DNA of 64,000 nt from Bacteroidota bacterium. Lineage in GTDB: Bacteria; Bacteroidota; Bacteroidia; Flavobacteriales; Weeksellaceae. The stretch's first letter is position 1; each line of letters opens with the position of its first letter. The notes under the pieces were generated by a model. It had not been told where the DNA came from and did no database searches. It was given only the letters and a program-made list of their open reading frames with translations. The position numbers were made by a program, and so were the translations under genes. This document shows positions 7,358-15,053 of this stretch, one piece after another. The DNA lies in the NCBI GenBank assembly GCA_018902795.1, contig JAHIQD010000019.1, positions 62,001 through 126,000 on the forward strand. The letters are read 5' to 3'.

Positions 7358-8593
7358 ATGACATCATTAATCATCAAAAACATTCCACTACTTGGATTGT
7401 TCCTTTTGCTTTCCTGCACCGGAAATTCCAAGAATACAAATCAACAGAGTGAAGTTGTCCTGGAAAACGGAAAGCTTCCAAATCCCGAAACAGCCAATAA
7501 AAACTCCCCGGAATATCAATCTGCTTTTGTGGGACAAACGCGGATTGAAGGTTCAAAAACGAAAACGCCCTATCAGGTTGAAGTCATTAATTCAGATTTA
7601 AAAAATCCCTGGGGAATTATCAATTTACCAGACGGAAGATTTTTAATTACTTCAAAACCAGGTTATTTGAATATTGTTTCGGCAGACGGTAAAACCGTTT
7701 CGAAAGTTGATGGTTTGCCAAAAGTTGATGACAAAGGACAAGGCGGTTTGCTGGATGTTGCTTTAGATCCGGATTTTAAGAATAACCGAATGATCTTCTG
7801 GACTTTTTCTGAACCGGTTTCCGGTGGAAATCATACCGCAGTTGCGAAAGGGAAACTTTCGGCTGATGAGAAAAAGATAGAAAATCCTGTCGTTATTTTC
7901 CGCGCAACTCCCACTTACGATGGTGATAAACATTACGGAAGCCGTTTGGCCTTTGATAAAGACGGCAACCTGTTCGTAAGCACCGGCGAACGTTCAGATC
8001 TGGAAACAAGGCCTTATGCTCAGAAACAGGATTCATATCTAGGAAAAGTTTTAAAAATCACTAAAGACGGCAAACCTGCGCCAGGGAATCCTGAAATATC
8101 AGGATGGCAACCCGAGATTTATTCTACAGGACACCGAAATCCGCAAGGATTAGCGATGGATGAAAAAGGACAACTCTGGGAAGCGGAAATGGGTCCGAAA
8201 GGTGGTGACGAAATCAATTTAATTCAGCCCGGAAAAAATTACGGCTGGGGAAATGTAACTTACGGACTGGAATACAGCGGCAAAAAAATAAATAACGGAA
8301 CCACGCAAAAAGAAGGAACTGAACAACCCGTTTATTACTGGGATCCGTCGGTCTCGATGAGCGGAATTACTTTCTATACCGGAAATATTGAGGAGTGGAA
8401 AAATAATCTGATGATTGGCTGCTTAAGCGGACAGAAAATTATCCGTCTGGTGATCCAAGACAATAAAGTAGTGGGTGAAGAATGGCTGCTGGAAGATCAA
8501 AACGACAGAATCCGCGACGTTCTCAACGGACAGGACGGCAATTTATATGCTGTTTCGGACAGTGGGAAACTCTATAAGATTTCGAAAAAATAA
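7358..8593 (+). CDS. PQQ-dependent sugar dehydrogenase family lipoprotein
   Basis: A 411-residue beta-propeller of the soluble glucose/aldose sugar dehydrogenase (GSDH/YliI) family, which oxidises sugars with pyrroloquinoline quinone. Conserved stretches are GDKHYGSRLAFDKDGNLFVS, STGHRNPQGLAMDEKGQLW followed by the acidic EMGPKGGDEIN turn, and NYGWGNVTYG. The reading frame is open back to 7277, but the ATG at 7358 places a lipoprotein signal directly at the N-terminus (LLGLFLLLSC, lipid-modified cysteine about residue 21), so I prefer that start. The protein would be membrane-anchored, facing periplasm or surface. No PQQ biosynthesis gene is present in the window. It converges with the DUF6973-like gene ten bases away. 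Confidence 0.88.
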   Translation: MTSLIIKNIPLLGLFLLLSCTGNSKNTNQQSEVVLENGKLPNPETANKNSPEYQSAFVGQTRIEGSKTKTPYQVEVINSDLKNPWGIINLPDGRFLITSKPGYLNIVSADGKTVSKVDGLPKVDDKGQGGLLDVALDPDFKNNRMIFWTFSEPVSGGNHTAVAKGKLSADEKKIENPVVIFRATPTYDGDKHYGSRLAFDKDGNLFVSTGERSDLETRPYAQKQDSYLGKVLKITKDGKPAPGNPEISGWQPEIYSTGHRNPQGLAMDEKGQLWEAEMGPKGGDEINLIQPGKNYGWGNVTYGLEYSGKKINNGTTQKEGTEQPVYYWDPSVSMSGITFYTGNIEEWKNNLMIGCLSGQKIIRLVIQDNKVVGEEWLLEDQNDRIRDVLNGQDGNLYAVSDSGKLYKISKK

Positions 8594-8612
8594 ATTCAAG
8601 GGATTATTTTTC
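8585..8612. terminator. Bidirectional terminator-like hairpin between convergent genes
   Basis: AAAAATAA (8586-8593) pairs with TTATTTTT (8604-8611), loop of ten bases. The arms contain the stop codons of both convergent genes and are A-rich on one side and T-rich on the other, as a bidirectional terminator would be. The stem has no GC pairs, so it is weak. Confidence 0.4.
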
Positions 8613-9116
8613 CAGGTATACTAACTCATTTCCAAAATCTTCATCCCTATTTGTTAGGATTTTGGCGGTTTTGGTTTTTTCAAAAAGTTTTTCCACAAAG
8701 AAACTGGTTTCAAAAAACTGGCGGTGGATTCCGGGAAGCATTTCCATGAAAAGATCCATTCCCACCTGATTGTTGTGCAGATCCATCTTTTTTTCCAAAG
8801 GTTCATTAGGGAAAAGTTCCTCGTGCAGATCGGTCATTTTTTTGCAGAAATTCAGTGATTTTTCCGGTGACGAAATTTTGCTGCAGTACATCGTAATGAG
8901 CGCTGTCCATAATGCATGTCTGAATGCATTTCCTACTCCGCTGCTCGCACTGGTTCTGGGAAAGCTTTTTTGGGCAATGGCAAAACTTTTCACGGTAGCA
9001 TAAAATCCCATGATCGCGAATAAAGGATGCGGAACTGCAAGTTTCAAAAGTTTTACGATTTTTTCGAAACTTAAAGTCTTTAAAGTATGGAATACGATTT
9101 TTACGGTTTTTCTCAT
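8604..9116 (-). CDS. Conserved hypothetical protein, DUF6973-like
   Basis: A 170-residue protein without membrane segments apart from a mildly hydrophobic stretch near residues 30-50. It carries GVGNAFRHALWTALIT (about 80-95) and MDLHNNQVGMDLF (about 131-143); the pairing of an N-x-x-R-H-A-x-W segment with D-L-H-N-N is the signature I associate with DUF6973, a helical domain of unknown function found in secreted and cytoplasmic proteins. The invariant histidines and asparagines suggest a metal or catalytic site, but none is proven. It lies downstream of accD behind a hairpin, and converges with the sugar dehydrogenase gene. Confidence 0.65.
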   Translation of the reverse strand: MRKTVKIVFHTLKTLSFEKIVKLLKLAVPHPLFAIMGFYATVKSFAIAQKSFPRTSASSGVGNAFRHALWTALITMYCSKISSPEKSLNFCKKMTDLHEELFPNEPLEKKMDLHNNQVGMDLFMEMLPGIHRQFFETSFFVEKLFEKTKTAKILTNRDEDFGNELVYLEK

Positions 9117-9121
9117 AACAG

Positions 9122-9147
9122 AAATCTCCCCTTTAGAGGAGAGATTT
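9122..9147 (-). terminator. Hairpin downstream of accD
   Basis: AAATCTC (9122-9128) pairs with GAGATTT (9141-9147), with a further CC/GG pair possible inside. On the minus strand it follows the accD stop. No T-run follows, so it may be a processing or weak termination site. Confidence 0.4.
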
Positions 9148-9167
9148 ATATTTAAATACTTTCAGTT

Positions 9168-10016
9168 TCAGTGAACCAAAAGCTTAACAGTTTTTGAAAT
9201 CTTTTCTTTAATCTCTGTTCTTTTTACAATAAAATCTACGAAACCTTTTTCCTGTAAAAACTCAGAAGTCTGGAATCCTTCCGGCAAATCTTTACCGATG
9301 GTTTCGCGGATGACTCTTGGTCCTGCAAAGCCAATTAAGGCTCCCGGTTCTGCCATGATGATATCAGCGGTCATTGCAAAAGATGCAGTAATGCCTCCAA
9401 AAGTCGGATCACATAAATAAGCGATATACAGAAGACCTGCCTCTGAAAGCTGCGCCAGTTTCGCCTGAACTTTTGCCAACTGCATCAAAGAATAGGTTGC
9501 TTCCTGCATTCTTGCACCACCCGACTGACAGATAATCATGTAGGGAAGTCTGTGCTCGATACAATAATCAATTGCTCTTCGGATTTTTTCGCCCATCACT
9601 GAACCTAAAGAACCACCGATGAAAGCAAAATCCATACAGGAAATAACGATTTCAACGCCGTTTACTTTTCCTACTCCATTTCGGATTGAATCAGTAAGTT
9701 TAGTCTTTGCTTTTACTTCTTTCAGACGGTCGGTGTAAGACTTGGTGTCTTTAAAATGAAGCATATCCACACTTTCTACATCCGCGTTAAGCTCTGTGTA
9801 TTTGTTATCATCAAAAAGAATGGAGAAAAATTCATTACTTCCGATTCTTACATGGAAACCGTCTTCCGGGGAAACATAACTATTTGCCTTAAGTTCTTCA
9901 TGCTCAATAATTTTCCCTGTTGGAGTCTGATGCCACAGCCCTTTCGGTACATCTTTTTTATCCTCCGTAGAAGTGGTAATATTTTTTGTCTTTCTTTTAA
10001 ACCAGTCGAATGCCAT
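9168..10016 (-). CDS. accD: Acetyl-CoA carboxylase carboxyltransferase subunit beta
   Basis: A 282-residue carboxyltransferase beta subunit, which with AccA transfers the carboxyl group from biotin to acetyl-CoA to make malonyl-CoA for fatty acid synthesis. The crotonase-like core is clear: IICQSGGARMQEATYSLM (about 172-190) and the glycine-rich GGITASFAMTADIIMAEPGALIGFAGPRV. The N-terminus starts typically (MAFDWFKRKTKN) but the zinc-ribbon cysteines expected around residues 28-51 are all replaced: the region reads WHQTPTGK and YVSPEDG and the first cysteine in the protein is residue 127. The gene follows fbaA after a strong terminator hairpin, with no promoter box visible in the 24 bases between them. 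Confidence 0.95.
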   Translation of the reverse strand: MAFDWFKRKTKNITTSTEDKKDVPKGLWHQTPTGKIIEHEELKANSYVSPEDGFHVRIGSNEFFSILFDDNKYTELNADVESVDMLHFKDTKSYTDRLKEVKAKTKLTDSIRNGVGKVNGVEIVISCMDFAFIGGSLGSVMGEKIRRAIDYCIEHRLPYMIICQSGGARMQEATYSLMQLAKVQAKLAQLSEAGLLYIAYLCDPTFGGITASFAMTADIIMAEPGALIGFAGPRVIRETIGKDLPEGFQTSEFLQEKGFVDFIVKRTEIKEKISKTVKLLVH

Positions 10017-10040
10017 TTGCTAAGTATTTATGTAAAAAAA

Positions 10041-10079
10041 GCACAATGTATTCATGATTTCAGCATCAATACATTGTGC
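10041..10079 (-). terminator. Intrinsic terminator of fbaA
   Basis: Perfect 12-bp stem, GCACAATGTATT (10041-10052) with AATACATTGTGC (10068-10079), followed on the minus strand by seven Ts. It lies between fbaA and accD, so accD expression would need read-through or an unseen promoter. Confidence 0.88.
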
Positions 10080-10088
10080 ACCGTTCAA

Positions 10089-11159
10089 TTATTTAAGAGT
10101 ATCTACGTTGTTCAAATCTTCAAAAGCCTGAACCAATCTTTTGCTGAAAGTTTCCTCGCCTTTTCTAACCCAAACTCTGGGATCATAGAATTTTTTGTTT
10201 GGTTTGTCGCTGCCTTCAGGATTTCCGATCTGCGTTTTCAGGTATTCTAGGTTGTTTACCATATAATCTCTGATTCCCTCAGTGTAAGCGAACTGCAAAT
10301 CGGTATCAATATTCATTTTAATCGCACCGTAGCTGATTGCTTCTCTGATTTCTTCAACAGTAGAACCTGATCCGCCATGGAAAACAAAATTCACCGGTTT
10401 TTCACCCAAGTTGAATTTTTCCTGAACGTATTTCTGAGAATTATCTAAAATTTTTGGTGTCAGCTTCACATTTCCCGGTTTGTAAACGCCGTGAACATTT
10501 CCGAAAGCTGCAGCAATAGTAAAATTAGGAGAAATCGCATTTAATCTTTCGTAGGCGTAAGCCACTTCATCAGGCTGAGTATATAACTTTGAAGAATCAA
10601 CTCCGGAATTGTCTACGCCATCTTCTTCACCTCCTGTTACACCTAATTCAATTTCTAAAGTCATTCCCATTTTTGCCATTCTTTCGAAATATTTGCAGGA
10701 AATGTCTAAGTTTTCTTCAATCGGTTCTTCAGATAAATCCAACATATGAGATGAATAAAGAGATTTTCCGGTTTGCGCGAAGAATTCTTCGTTGGCATCC
10801 ATTAATCCGTCGATCCATGGCAATAATTTTTTAGCACAGTGATCGGTATGCAAAATTACCGTTGCACCATAAGCCTCAGCCAAAGTATGAATATGTTTAG
10901 CACCGGCAACAGCACCAGCGATTGCAGCTTTTTGTCCGTCATTGTTTAAACCCTTTCCTGCGTTGAAAGCGGCACCACCGTTTGAAAACTGAATAATTAC
11001 AGGAGAATTTAATTTTGCTGCAGTTTCCAGCACTGCGTTTACGTTACTGGAACCGATAACGTTTACTGCGGGAAGCGCGAAATTATTTTCTTTGGCATAT
11101 TCAAAAATGTCGGTAACCATTTGACCTGTGGCAACACCTGCCGGAAAACGTCTGCTCAT
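10089..11159 (-). CDS. fbaA: Class II fructose-bisphosphate aldolase
   Basis: A 356-residue class IIA aldolase that interconverts fructose 1,6-bisphosphate with dihydroxyacetone phosphate and glyceraldehyde 3-phosphate. Zinc-binding and active-site segments are VILHTDHCAKK (about 104-114), the acid loop LEIELGVTGGEEDGVDN, AAAFGNVHGVY and FVFHGGSGST with its GGSGS phosphate-binding turn. Its length and the long loop fit the class IIA (E. coli FbaA-like) type. A 12-bp-stem terminator lies ten bases past the stop, with accD beyond. Upstream there is an AT-rich stretch with only an imperfect promoter box (TAACTTTA on the minus strand). Confidence 0.96.
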   Translation of the reverse strand: MSRRFPAGVATGQMVTDIFEYAKENNFALPAVNVIGSSNVNAVLETAAKLNSPVIIQFSNGGAAFNAGKGLNNDGQKAAIAGAVAGAKHIHTLAEAYGATVILHTDHCAKKLLPWIDGLMDANEEFFAQTGKSLYSSHMLDLSEEPIEENLDISCKYFERMAKMGMTLEIELGVTGGEEDGVDNSGVDSSKLYTQPDEVAYAYERLNAISPNFTIAAAFGNVHGVYKPGNVKLTPKILDNSQKYVQEKFNLGEKPVNFVFHGGSGSTVEEIREAISYGAIKMNIDTDLQFAYTEGIRDYMVNNLEYLKTQIGNPEGSDKPNKKFYDPRVWVRKGEETFSKRLVQAFEDLNNVDTLK

Positions 11160-11231
11160 ATTTTTATTTTTTTAAAGATTTTTTAATCTTAAATTAAGGT
11201 CTGTAAAGTTAAGAATTTTATGCGAAAACTA

Positions 11232-12101
11232 TCAGTTTCTTTTGTCTTTTCCCCAAAGCAGTTTCTGGCGGATTGTTTCATAAAAACTTAAATTATTAGG
11301 GTAAATCAGCAGCAGCTGAAACCTTGCTTTCCTTAAAACAATCTCTACATTGGTCTCCATGTGTATCAACCGCGAATCCAGTGATAATGAATATTGCGGA
11401 ACACGGCTCTCTACTTTCAGGCGGATTTCCACATCATCATTTACGATCAGCGGCCGCACGTTCAGGTTATGGGGAGCAATTGGGGTGATGACAAAATTTT
11501 CGTTGTTTGGAGTAATGATCGGTCCTCCGCAACTCAAAGAATATGCTGTAGAACCGGTTGGTGTAGAAATAATAACACCATCGCCCCAGAAAATATTGAG
11601 AAATTCTCCATTAATAAAAGATTCCACCGTTATCATGGCCGTAGTTTCCTTCCGGGAAATGGTAATGTCATTTAATGCAAAAGGAAAAAACATCGATTTA
11701 TTCGGTGAAACAATTTCAATGACTGAGCGCCGGCTGATTTTCACTTCTCCTTTGATAATTTCATCGAGCTCTAAAAAAACTTCTTCTTTGCTGAAACTTG
11801 CAAGAAATCCGAGTCTTCCGGTATTTACACCAACGACCGGAATTTCCAAATCCTGCACGAAAAGCAGAGAATTTACAATAGTTCCGTCGCCACCGAAAGT
11901 GAAAAACAAATCCACTTTTTTCTCTTTTAAATCTTCTTTTCCGGTAAAGGTTTCAAAAATTTTAGAAAACTGCATTGCGTTTGCCATTTCCTCATACAGC
12001 ACCGACTGAACTCCTCGTTTTTCAAGTTCAGAAACGAATTTGCTTAAATACAGAAAAGTATCTAAATCATTTTTTTGAGAATAAATAGCTGCCTTCATCA
12101 T
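11232..12101 (-). CDS. nadK: NAD kinase
   Basis: A 289-residue ATP-NAD kinase, the source of NADP. The catalytic GGDGT motif is present in FTFGGDGTIVNSL (about 68-80), followed by NTGRLGFLASF and the C-terminal nucleotide-binding segment STPTGSTAYSLSCGGPII. Two adjacent ATGs are possible starts (12099-12101 and 12096-12098); the first overlaps the stop codon of the upstream CBS gene by one base (TAATG), which indicates translational coupling. Length is normal for the family. Pairing with a CBS-domain gene is a common arrangement in Bacteroidota. Confidence 0.96.
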   Translation of the reverse strand: MMKAAIYSQKNDLDTFLYLSKFVSELEKRGVQSVLYEEMANAMQFSKIFETFTGKEDLKEKKVDLFFTFGGDGTIVNSLLFVQDLEIPVVGVNTGRLGFLASFSKEEVFLELDEIIKGEVKISRRSVIEIVSPNKSMFFPFALNDITISRKETTAMITVESFINGEFLNIFWGDGVIISTPTGSTAYSLSCGGPIITPNNENFVITPIAPHNLNVRPLIVNDDVEIRLKVESRVPQYSLSLDSRLIHMETNVEIVLRKARFQLLLIYPNNLSFYETIRQKLLWGKDKRN

Positions 12102-12754
12102 TAAAACTCCATATATTTTTGAAAAAATCCGAATCTGTCTTTCAACAGGTCTTCTTTTTCATCATCATAATATTTATGTACTACGCTGTAACCGTATCTT
12201 TCGAAAGTTTCGTCGATAGAGCTTGGGTTTTCGCTGTTAATTTTCAGGGTAATCTGGATGAAATCATCCCCGACCAAATTAATAAAACATCCGTAAATTT
12301 TACCGTTGTTCGACTCCACAATTTTGCAGACTTCCGTCATCGAATAGTGCTTTCCGCTGGTCTGAATAATCAACACCGCACCGTTTTCCGAAAAAAGCGG
12401 ATATTTAGAAAATTCATTAAAAATATCGTCGCAGCAAAGGTAACCCATGTATTTTTCAGCTTTAGAAATAACAGGAACCACGTTTGCATTAAAAGTGTGA
12501 AAAAGTTTAATGGAATCTAATAAATTGCCGTCATCCAAAATCGCAAATTTTTCATAGTGGAGCTCAAGACTTGCCAGATTACCTTCAGGGCTTTCTTCCA
12601 AAAAAGACTGGCTGATTGCTCCCTGATAAATTCCTTTTTTCTTCACAAAAACATGGGAATAGCAGAACTCTTTGGCCATCTCATTCGCCTCTTCAATAGT
12701 ATCAGTAGAATTGAAAGCGGGATAATCTTTGGAAATATAGTCTTTGATAAACAT
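12101..12754 (-). CDS. CBS domain-containing protein
   Basis: A 217-residue soluble protein with two N-terminal CBS repeats. The first covers roughly residues 5-55 (MFIKDYISKDYPAFNSTDTI opening), the second about 67-120 (ILDDGNLLDSIKLFHTFNAN, then VVPVISKAEKYMGYLCCDD). The C-terminal part (about 128-205) has the strand-helix pattern of an ACT-like fold (LIIQTSGKHYSMTEVCKIVE). CBS pairs usually sense adenine nucleotides. Since the next gene in the same mRNA is NAD kinase, a role as a nucleotide-responsive partner is plausible but only inferred. No transporter or enzyme domain is fused to it. Confidence 0.85.
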   Translation of the reverse strand: MFIKDYISKDYPAFNSTDTIEEANEMAKEFCYSHVFVKKKGIYQGAISQSFLEESPEGNLASLELHYEKFAILDDGNLLDSIKLFHTFNANVVPVISKAEKYMGYLCCDDIFNEFSKYPLFSENGAVLIIQTSGKHYSMTEVCKIVESNNGKIYGCFINLVGDDFIQITLKINSENPSSIDETFERYGYSVVHKYYDDEKEDLLKDRFGFFQKYMEF

Positions 12755-12825
12755 TAGGCTAATTTATGAAAATATTAAAAATTGGAAGCGGTTTTGAAAA
12801 TATTTTGAAATAATTAAAAAAATTC

Positions 12826-12857
12826 TTGCATGATATAAAAACAAATATATATCTTTG
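12826..12857 (+). promoter_or_regulatory. Plus-strand promoter TTG-N21-TATCTTTG
   Basis: TTG at 12826-12828, a 21-base spacer, then TATCTTTG at 12850-12857, a full match to the Bacteroidota TTG...TAnnTTTG pattern. It points rightward into a region without an ORF that ends in a terminator-like hairpin. An overlapping minus-strand box (TATATTTG, 12842-12849) faces the CBS-nadK operon. Confidence 0.5.
12842..12849 (-). promoter_or_regulatory. -7 box TATATTTG of the CBS-nadK operon
   Basis: Minus-strand TATATTTG, 87 bases before the CBS gene ATG. It abuts the divergent plus-strand box at 12850. No -33 TTTG at the usual spacing. Confidence 0.4.
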
Positions 12858-12861
12858 TCGC

Positions 12862-12932
12862 CTTTCATTTTTACTTTTTATTAGATTTATTTCAAACTGC
12901 ACTGTCCATCGGACTTTGCAGTTTTTCATTTT
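12862..12932 (+). ncRNA. Candidate small RNA (putative)
   Basis: A rightward promoter (12826-12857) is followed by about 70 bases with no start codon, ending in a compound hairpin: AAACTGCA (12894-12901) with TGCAGTTT (12917-12924), and inside it GTCC (12904-12907) with GGAC (12911-12914), then a T-rich tail. The hairpin abuts the EamA gene's stop codon, so it could instead serve only as that gene's end structure; but the T-tract lies on the plus-strand side. No known RNA family is recognised. Confidence 0.35.
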
Positions 12933-13810
12933 TTAACGGCAGGCATCTGGCGAAGGAAGATCAGTCCGGCCAAAATAATCACTCCTCCAAAACCCTGCAT
13001 CAGGGTAAGTTTTTCACCATCTAAAAGACCCCAAACTATCGCAACAATAGGCATCAGCAAAGTAACGGTGGAAGCAAACAATGGTGTGGAAACACTCAAA
13101 AGCCTGTAATTCAGCATCATCGCCAAACCGGTGCCGAAAACTGAAAGTAAACTCACAAATCCAAGCCCTTCCCATAAGCTGCTGTTTACTTCAAGGTTAT
13201 TAAAGAATCCGGCAAACACCAGTGCAATCATTGAAGGAAGAATCAGGACAAATGAAAAAACAAAAGCTGACAGAATTTTTGCAGGAATGTCACTTAACCT
13301 CGATTTCACCGTAGTTGTACTGATTGCATACATTAATGTTGCAAACAGTAAAAGCAAAATCGGAATCAGTTTGAACTCTCCTCCTTCACCTCCTGAAAAA
13401 GCCAGAATACACGCACCGGTAAAGCTGATTACCACTCCGACAATCTGGCGTTTGGTGGTTTGAAACTTCCATAAAAGCGCTCCTACAATTATAACAAAGA
13501 TCGGCATCATCGAATTGATGATGCCCGCAATACTGCTGCTTACCTTGGTTTCCGCGATCGGGAAAAGGAACATTGGGATAAAATTCCCCGTAACCGCAGC
13601 GAGAATAAGCCATTTTAAATGCTGCTTAGGAAATTTTTTAATATTGATGATTGCGAATGGCAGCAGGATTATCCCAGCAATTAAAACGCGTAATGCTCCG
13701 ACCTCATAGGGATTAAAGTGCTCCAGCGATTTTTTAATTAAAATAAATGACGAACCCCAAATAACGGAGAGCACCACAAGTAATACCCATTTTTCTTTCT
13801 CAGGATTCAT
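12926..13810 (-). CDS. EamA family (DMT superfamily) transporter
   Basis: A 294-residue drug/metabolite transporter with ten predicted membrane helices in two EamA repeats (about 5-140 and 148-288). The N-terminal repeat begins WVLLVVLSVIWGSSFILIKK, the WGSSF-type motif typical of the family; the second ends with GGVIILAGLIFLRQ, another family hallmark. Substrates range from amino acids to purines and cannot be predicted. The start codon overlaps the end of aat by 11 bases, so it is coupled to that gene. No link between aat function and transport is evident. Confidence 0.9.
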   Translation of the reverse strand: MNPEKEKWVLLVVLSVIWGSSFILIKKSLEHFNPYEVGALRVLIAGIILLPFAIINIKKFPKQHLKWLILAAVTGNFIPMFLFPIAETKVSSSIAGIINSMMPIFVIIVGALLWKFQTTKRQIVGVVISFTGACILAFSGGEGGEFKLIPILLLLFATLMYAISTTTVKSRLSDIPAKILSAFVFSFVLILPSMIALVFAGFFNNLEVNSSLWEGLGFVSLLSVFGTGLAMMLNYRLLSVSTPLFASTVTLLMPIVAIVWGLLDGEKLTLMQGFGGVIILAGLIFLRQMPAVKK

Positions 13811-14450
13811 TGTTTCTTTTTAAAATTTTTAAATATTCTTTTTTAGGAATCATCTTTGCGCCCAAGCTTTCCAAATGTTCTGAATGAATCTGGCAGTCAA
13901 TAAGCTCGATGTTTTCCTTATGTTTCAAAATAAAATTGATGAAACCGGCCTTTGAGGCATTGCTTACTTTGGCGAACATGCTTTCTCCACAAAAAACTTT
14001 CCCAATCTGAACGCCGTAAAATCCGCCTACCAGTTCTCCGTTCTGCCAAACTTCGAAACTTTTTGCGAACCCCTGTTCGTGGAGTTTGGTGTAGGATTCA
14101 ATAAACTGAGCTGAAATCCAGGTTCCGTCCTGATCTTTTCGGTAAGCGGCTTTGCACTGCTTCATTACTTCGCTGAAACATTTATTCTCAGTAAAAGTAA
14201 AAACCTCATCTCTCAGAATTTTTCTCATTGATTTTGAAATTTTCACTTCAGCGGGAAGAAGCACAAATCTTGGATCGGGACACCACCAAAGAATCTCTTC
14301 CCCTTCATTAAACCATGGAAAAAGTCCCAATTGATAAGCAAACAGAAGCCTTTCCGGCGACAGATCACCGCCAACTGCCAATAAACCACTCTCTGAATCT
14401 GTAGATTCAGGATCTGGAAAGAAAATTTCGTTGGGCTGTAGAAAAACCAT
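13800..14450 (-). CDS. aat: Leucyl/phenylalanyl-tRNA--protein transferase
   Basis: A 216-residue L/F-transferase that adds leucine or phenylalanine to proteins with N-terminal Arg or Lys, marking them for ClpAP degradation (N-end rule). Diagnostic segments are FPWFNEGEEILWWCPDPRFV (about 44-63), the opening FPDPESTDSESGLLAVGGD, and FCGESMFAKVSNASKAGF (about 153-170). Length is normal. The ATG at 14448-14450 lies four bases after a TAATTTTG promoter box on the same strand, suggesting a leaderless mRNA. It is followed by the overlapping EamA gene. Confidence 0.96.
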   Translation of the reverse strand: MVFLQPNEIFFPDPESTDSESGLLAVGGDLSPERLLFAYQLGLFPWFNEGEEILWWCPDPRFVLLPAEVKISKSMRKILRDEVFTFTENKCFSEVMKQCKAAYRKDQDGTWISAQFIESYTKLHEQGFAKSFEVWQNGELVGGFYGVQIGKVFCGESMFAKVSNASKAGFINFILKHKENIELIDCQIHSEHLESLGAKMIPKKEYLKILKRNNES

Positions 14451-14454
14451 TTTT

Positions 14455-14462
14455 CAAAATTA
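14455..14462 (-). promoter_or_regulatory. -7 box TAATTTTG of aat
   Basis: Minus-strand TAATTTTG, four bases from the aat ATG, the same spacing seen at 1455-1467. It sits right after the terminator of the DUF3127 gene. Confidence 0.5.
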
Positions 14463-14490
14463 AATCCTGCTCTTGAGAAAAAGCAGGATT
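14463..14490 (-). terminator. Terminator of the DUF3127 gene
   Basis: AATCCTGCT (14463-14471) pairs with AGCAGGATT (14482-14490). On the minus strand it is followed by a T-rich TTTAATTTTG stretch that also contains the aat promoter box. Confidence 0.7.
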
Positions 14491-14519
14491 GATGTATTAT
14501 ACATTTTAAACTTCCGAAA

Positions 14520-14897
14520 TTAGAAAGGTAAATCGTCGTCTTCTTCAGCGAAAACGTCAGTTTTTTCAGCAGAGGAAGTAGTTGAAGAAGGTCTTGCTAC
14601 GGTAGGCTCTTCCGGGAAGCCACCTTCTACTTTTTCAATTCTCCAGCCGGTGATCGAGTTGAAATATTTTACTTCGCCCTGAGGAGAAGTCCATTCCCTA
14701 CCTCTGATGTTGATACTGACTTTAACTTTTTCACCTTCTTTATAACTATTTACAAGATCGCTTTTATCCTGCAAAAATTCAATATTAATAGGTTGCGGAT
14801 ACTGCTCTTCAGTAAGGATCACCATTTCTCTTTTCTGAAAACCGCTTGCAAATGTCTGAACGTCAGATATCTTTTTTATTGTTCCTTGTAATTCCAT
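14520..14897 (-). CDS. DUF3127 protein with SSB-like acidic tail
   Basis: A 125-residue protein. Residues 1-90 match the DUF3127 pattern, a predicted OB-like beta domain (MELQGTIKKISDVQTF, then KREMVILTEEQ, then VSINIRGREW and YFNSITGWRIE). A low-complexity linker rich in Ser, Thr and Glu leads to the C-terminal tip EEDDDLPF. That tip closely resembles the acidic tail of single-stranded DNA-binding protein SSB (DDDIPF in E. coli), which recruits repair and replication proteins. This suggests an SSB-like DNA-binding role, but DUF3127 has no established function that I know of. It is monocistronic, with a hairpin terminator downstream. Confidence 0.85.
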   Translation of the reverse strand: MELQGTIKKISDVQTFASGFQKREMVILTEEQYPQPINIEFLQDKSDLVNSYKEGEKVKVSINIRGREWTSPQGEVKYFNSITGWRIEKVEGGFPEEPTVARPSSTTSSAEKTDVFAEEDDDLPF

Positions 14898-14992
14898 AAT
14901 TGATAATTAAAGATGTAAAAGTAATAAATAAAGAAGAGAATATGAAAGCGTAAATTCAAAAATTTAAAAAAAATAAAAAAATGCAATTTTTT

Positions 14993-15023
14993 TTTGTTTA
15001 AAAGGGAAAAGTGTCTATATTTG
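14993..15023 (+). promoter_or_regulatory. tRNA operon promoter TTTG-N19-TATATTTG
   Basis: TTTG at 14993-14996, exactly 19 bases, then TATATTTG at 15016-15023: a full match to the Bacteroidota sigma-ABfr consensus TTTG-N19-TAnnTTTG. The first tRNA begins 31 bases later. This is the best-matching promoter in the window. Confidence 0.9.
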
Positions 15024-15053
15024 CACTCACAAAAAAAGAGAAGAAGTTAATTA

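Noticed and set aside
8604..9116. Toxin or effector role for the DUF6973-like protein
   Set aside because: No immunity-like neighbour, secretion signal or toxin-delivery domain is present. Motifs alone do not support it.
9756..10250. Plus-strand frame of 164 codons over accD and fbaA
   Set aside because: Lies opposite two certain genes and across a terminator hairpin; composition is that of a shadow frame.
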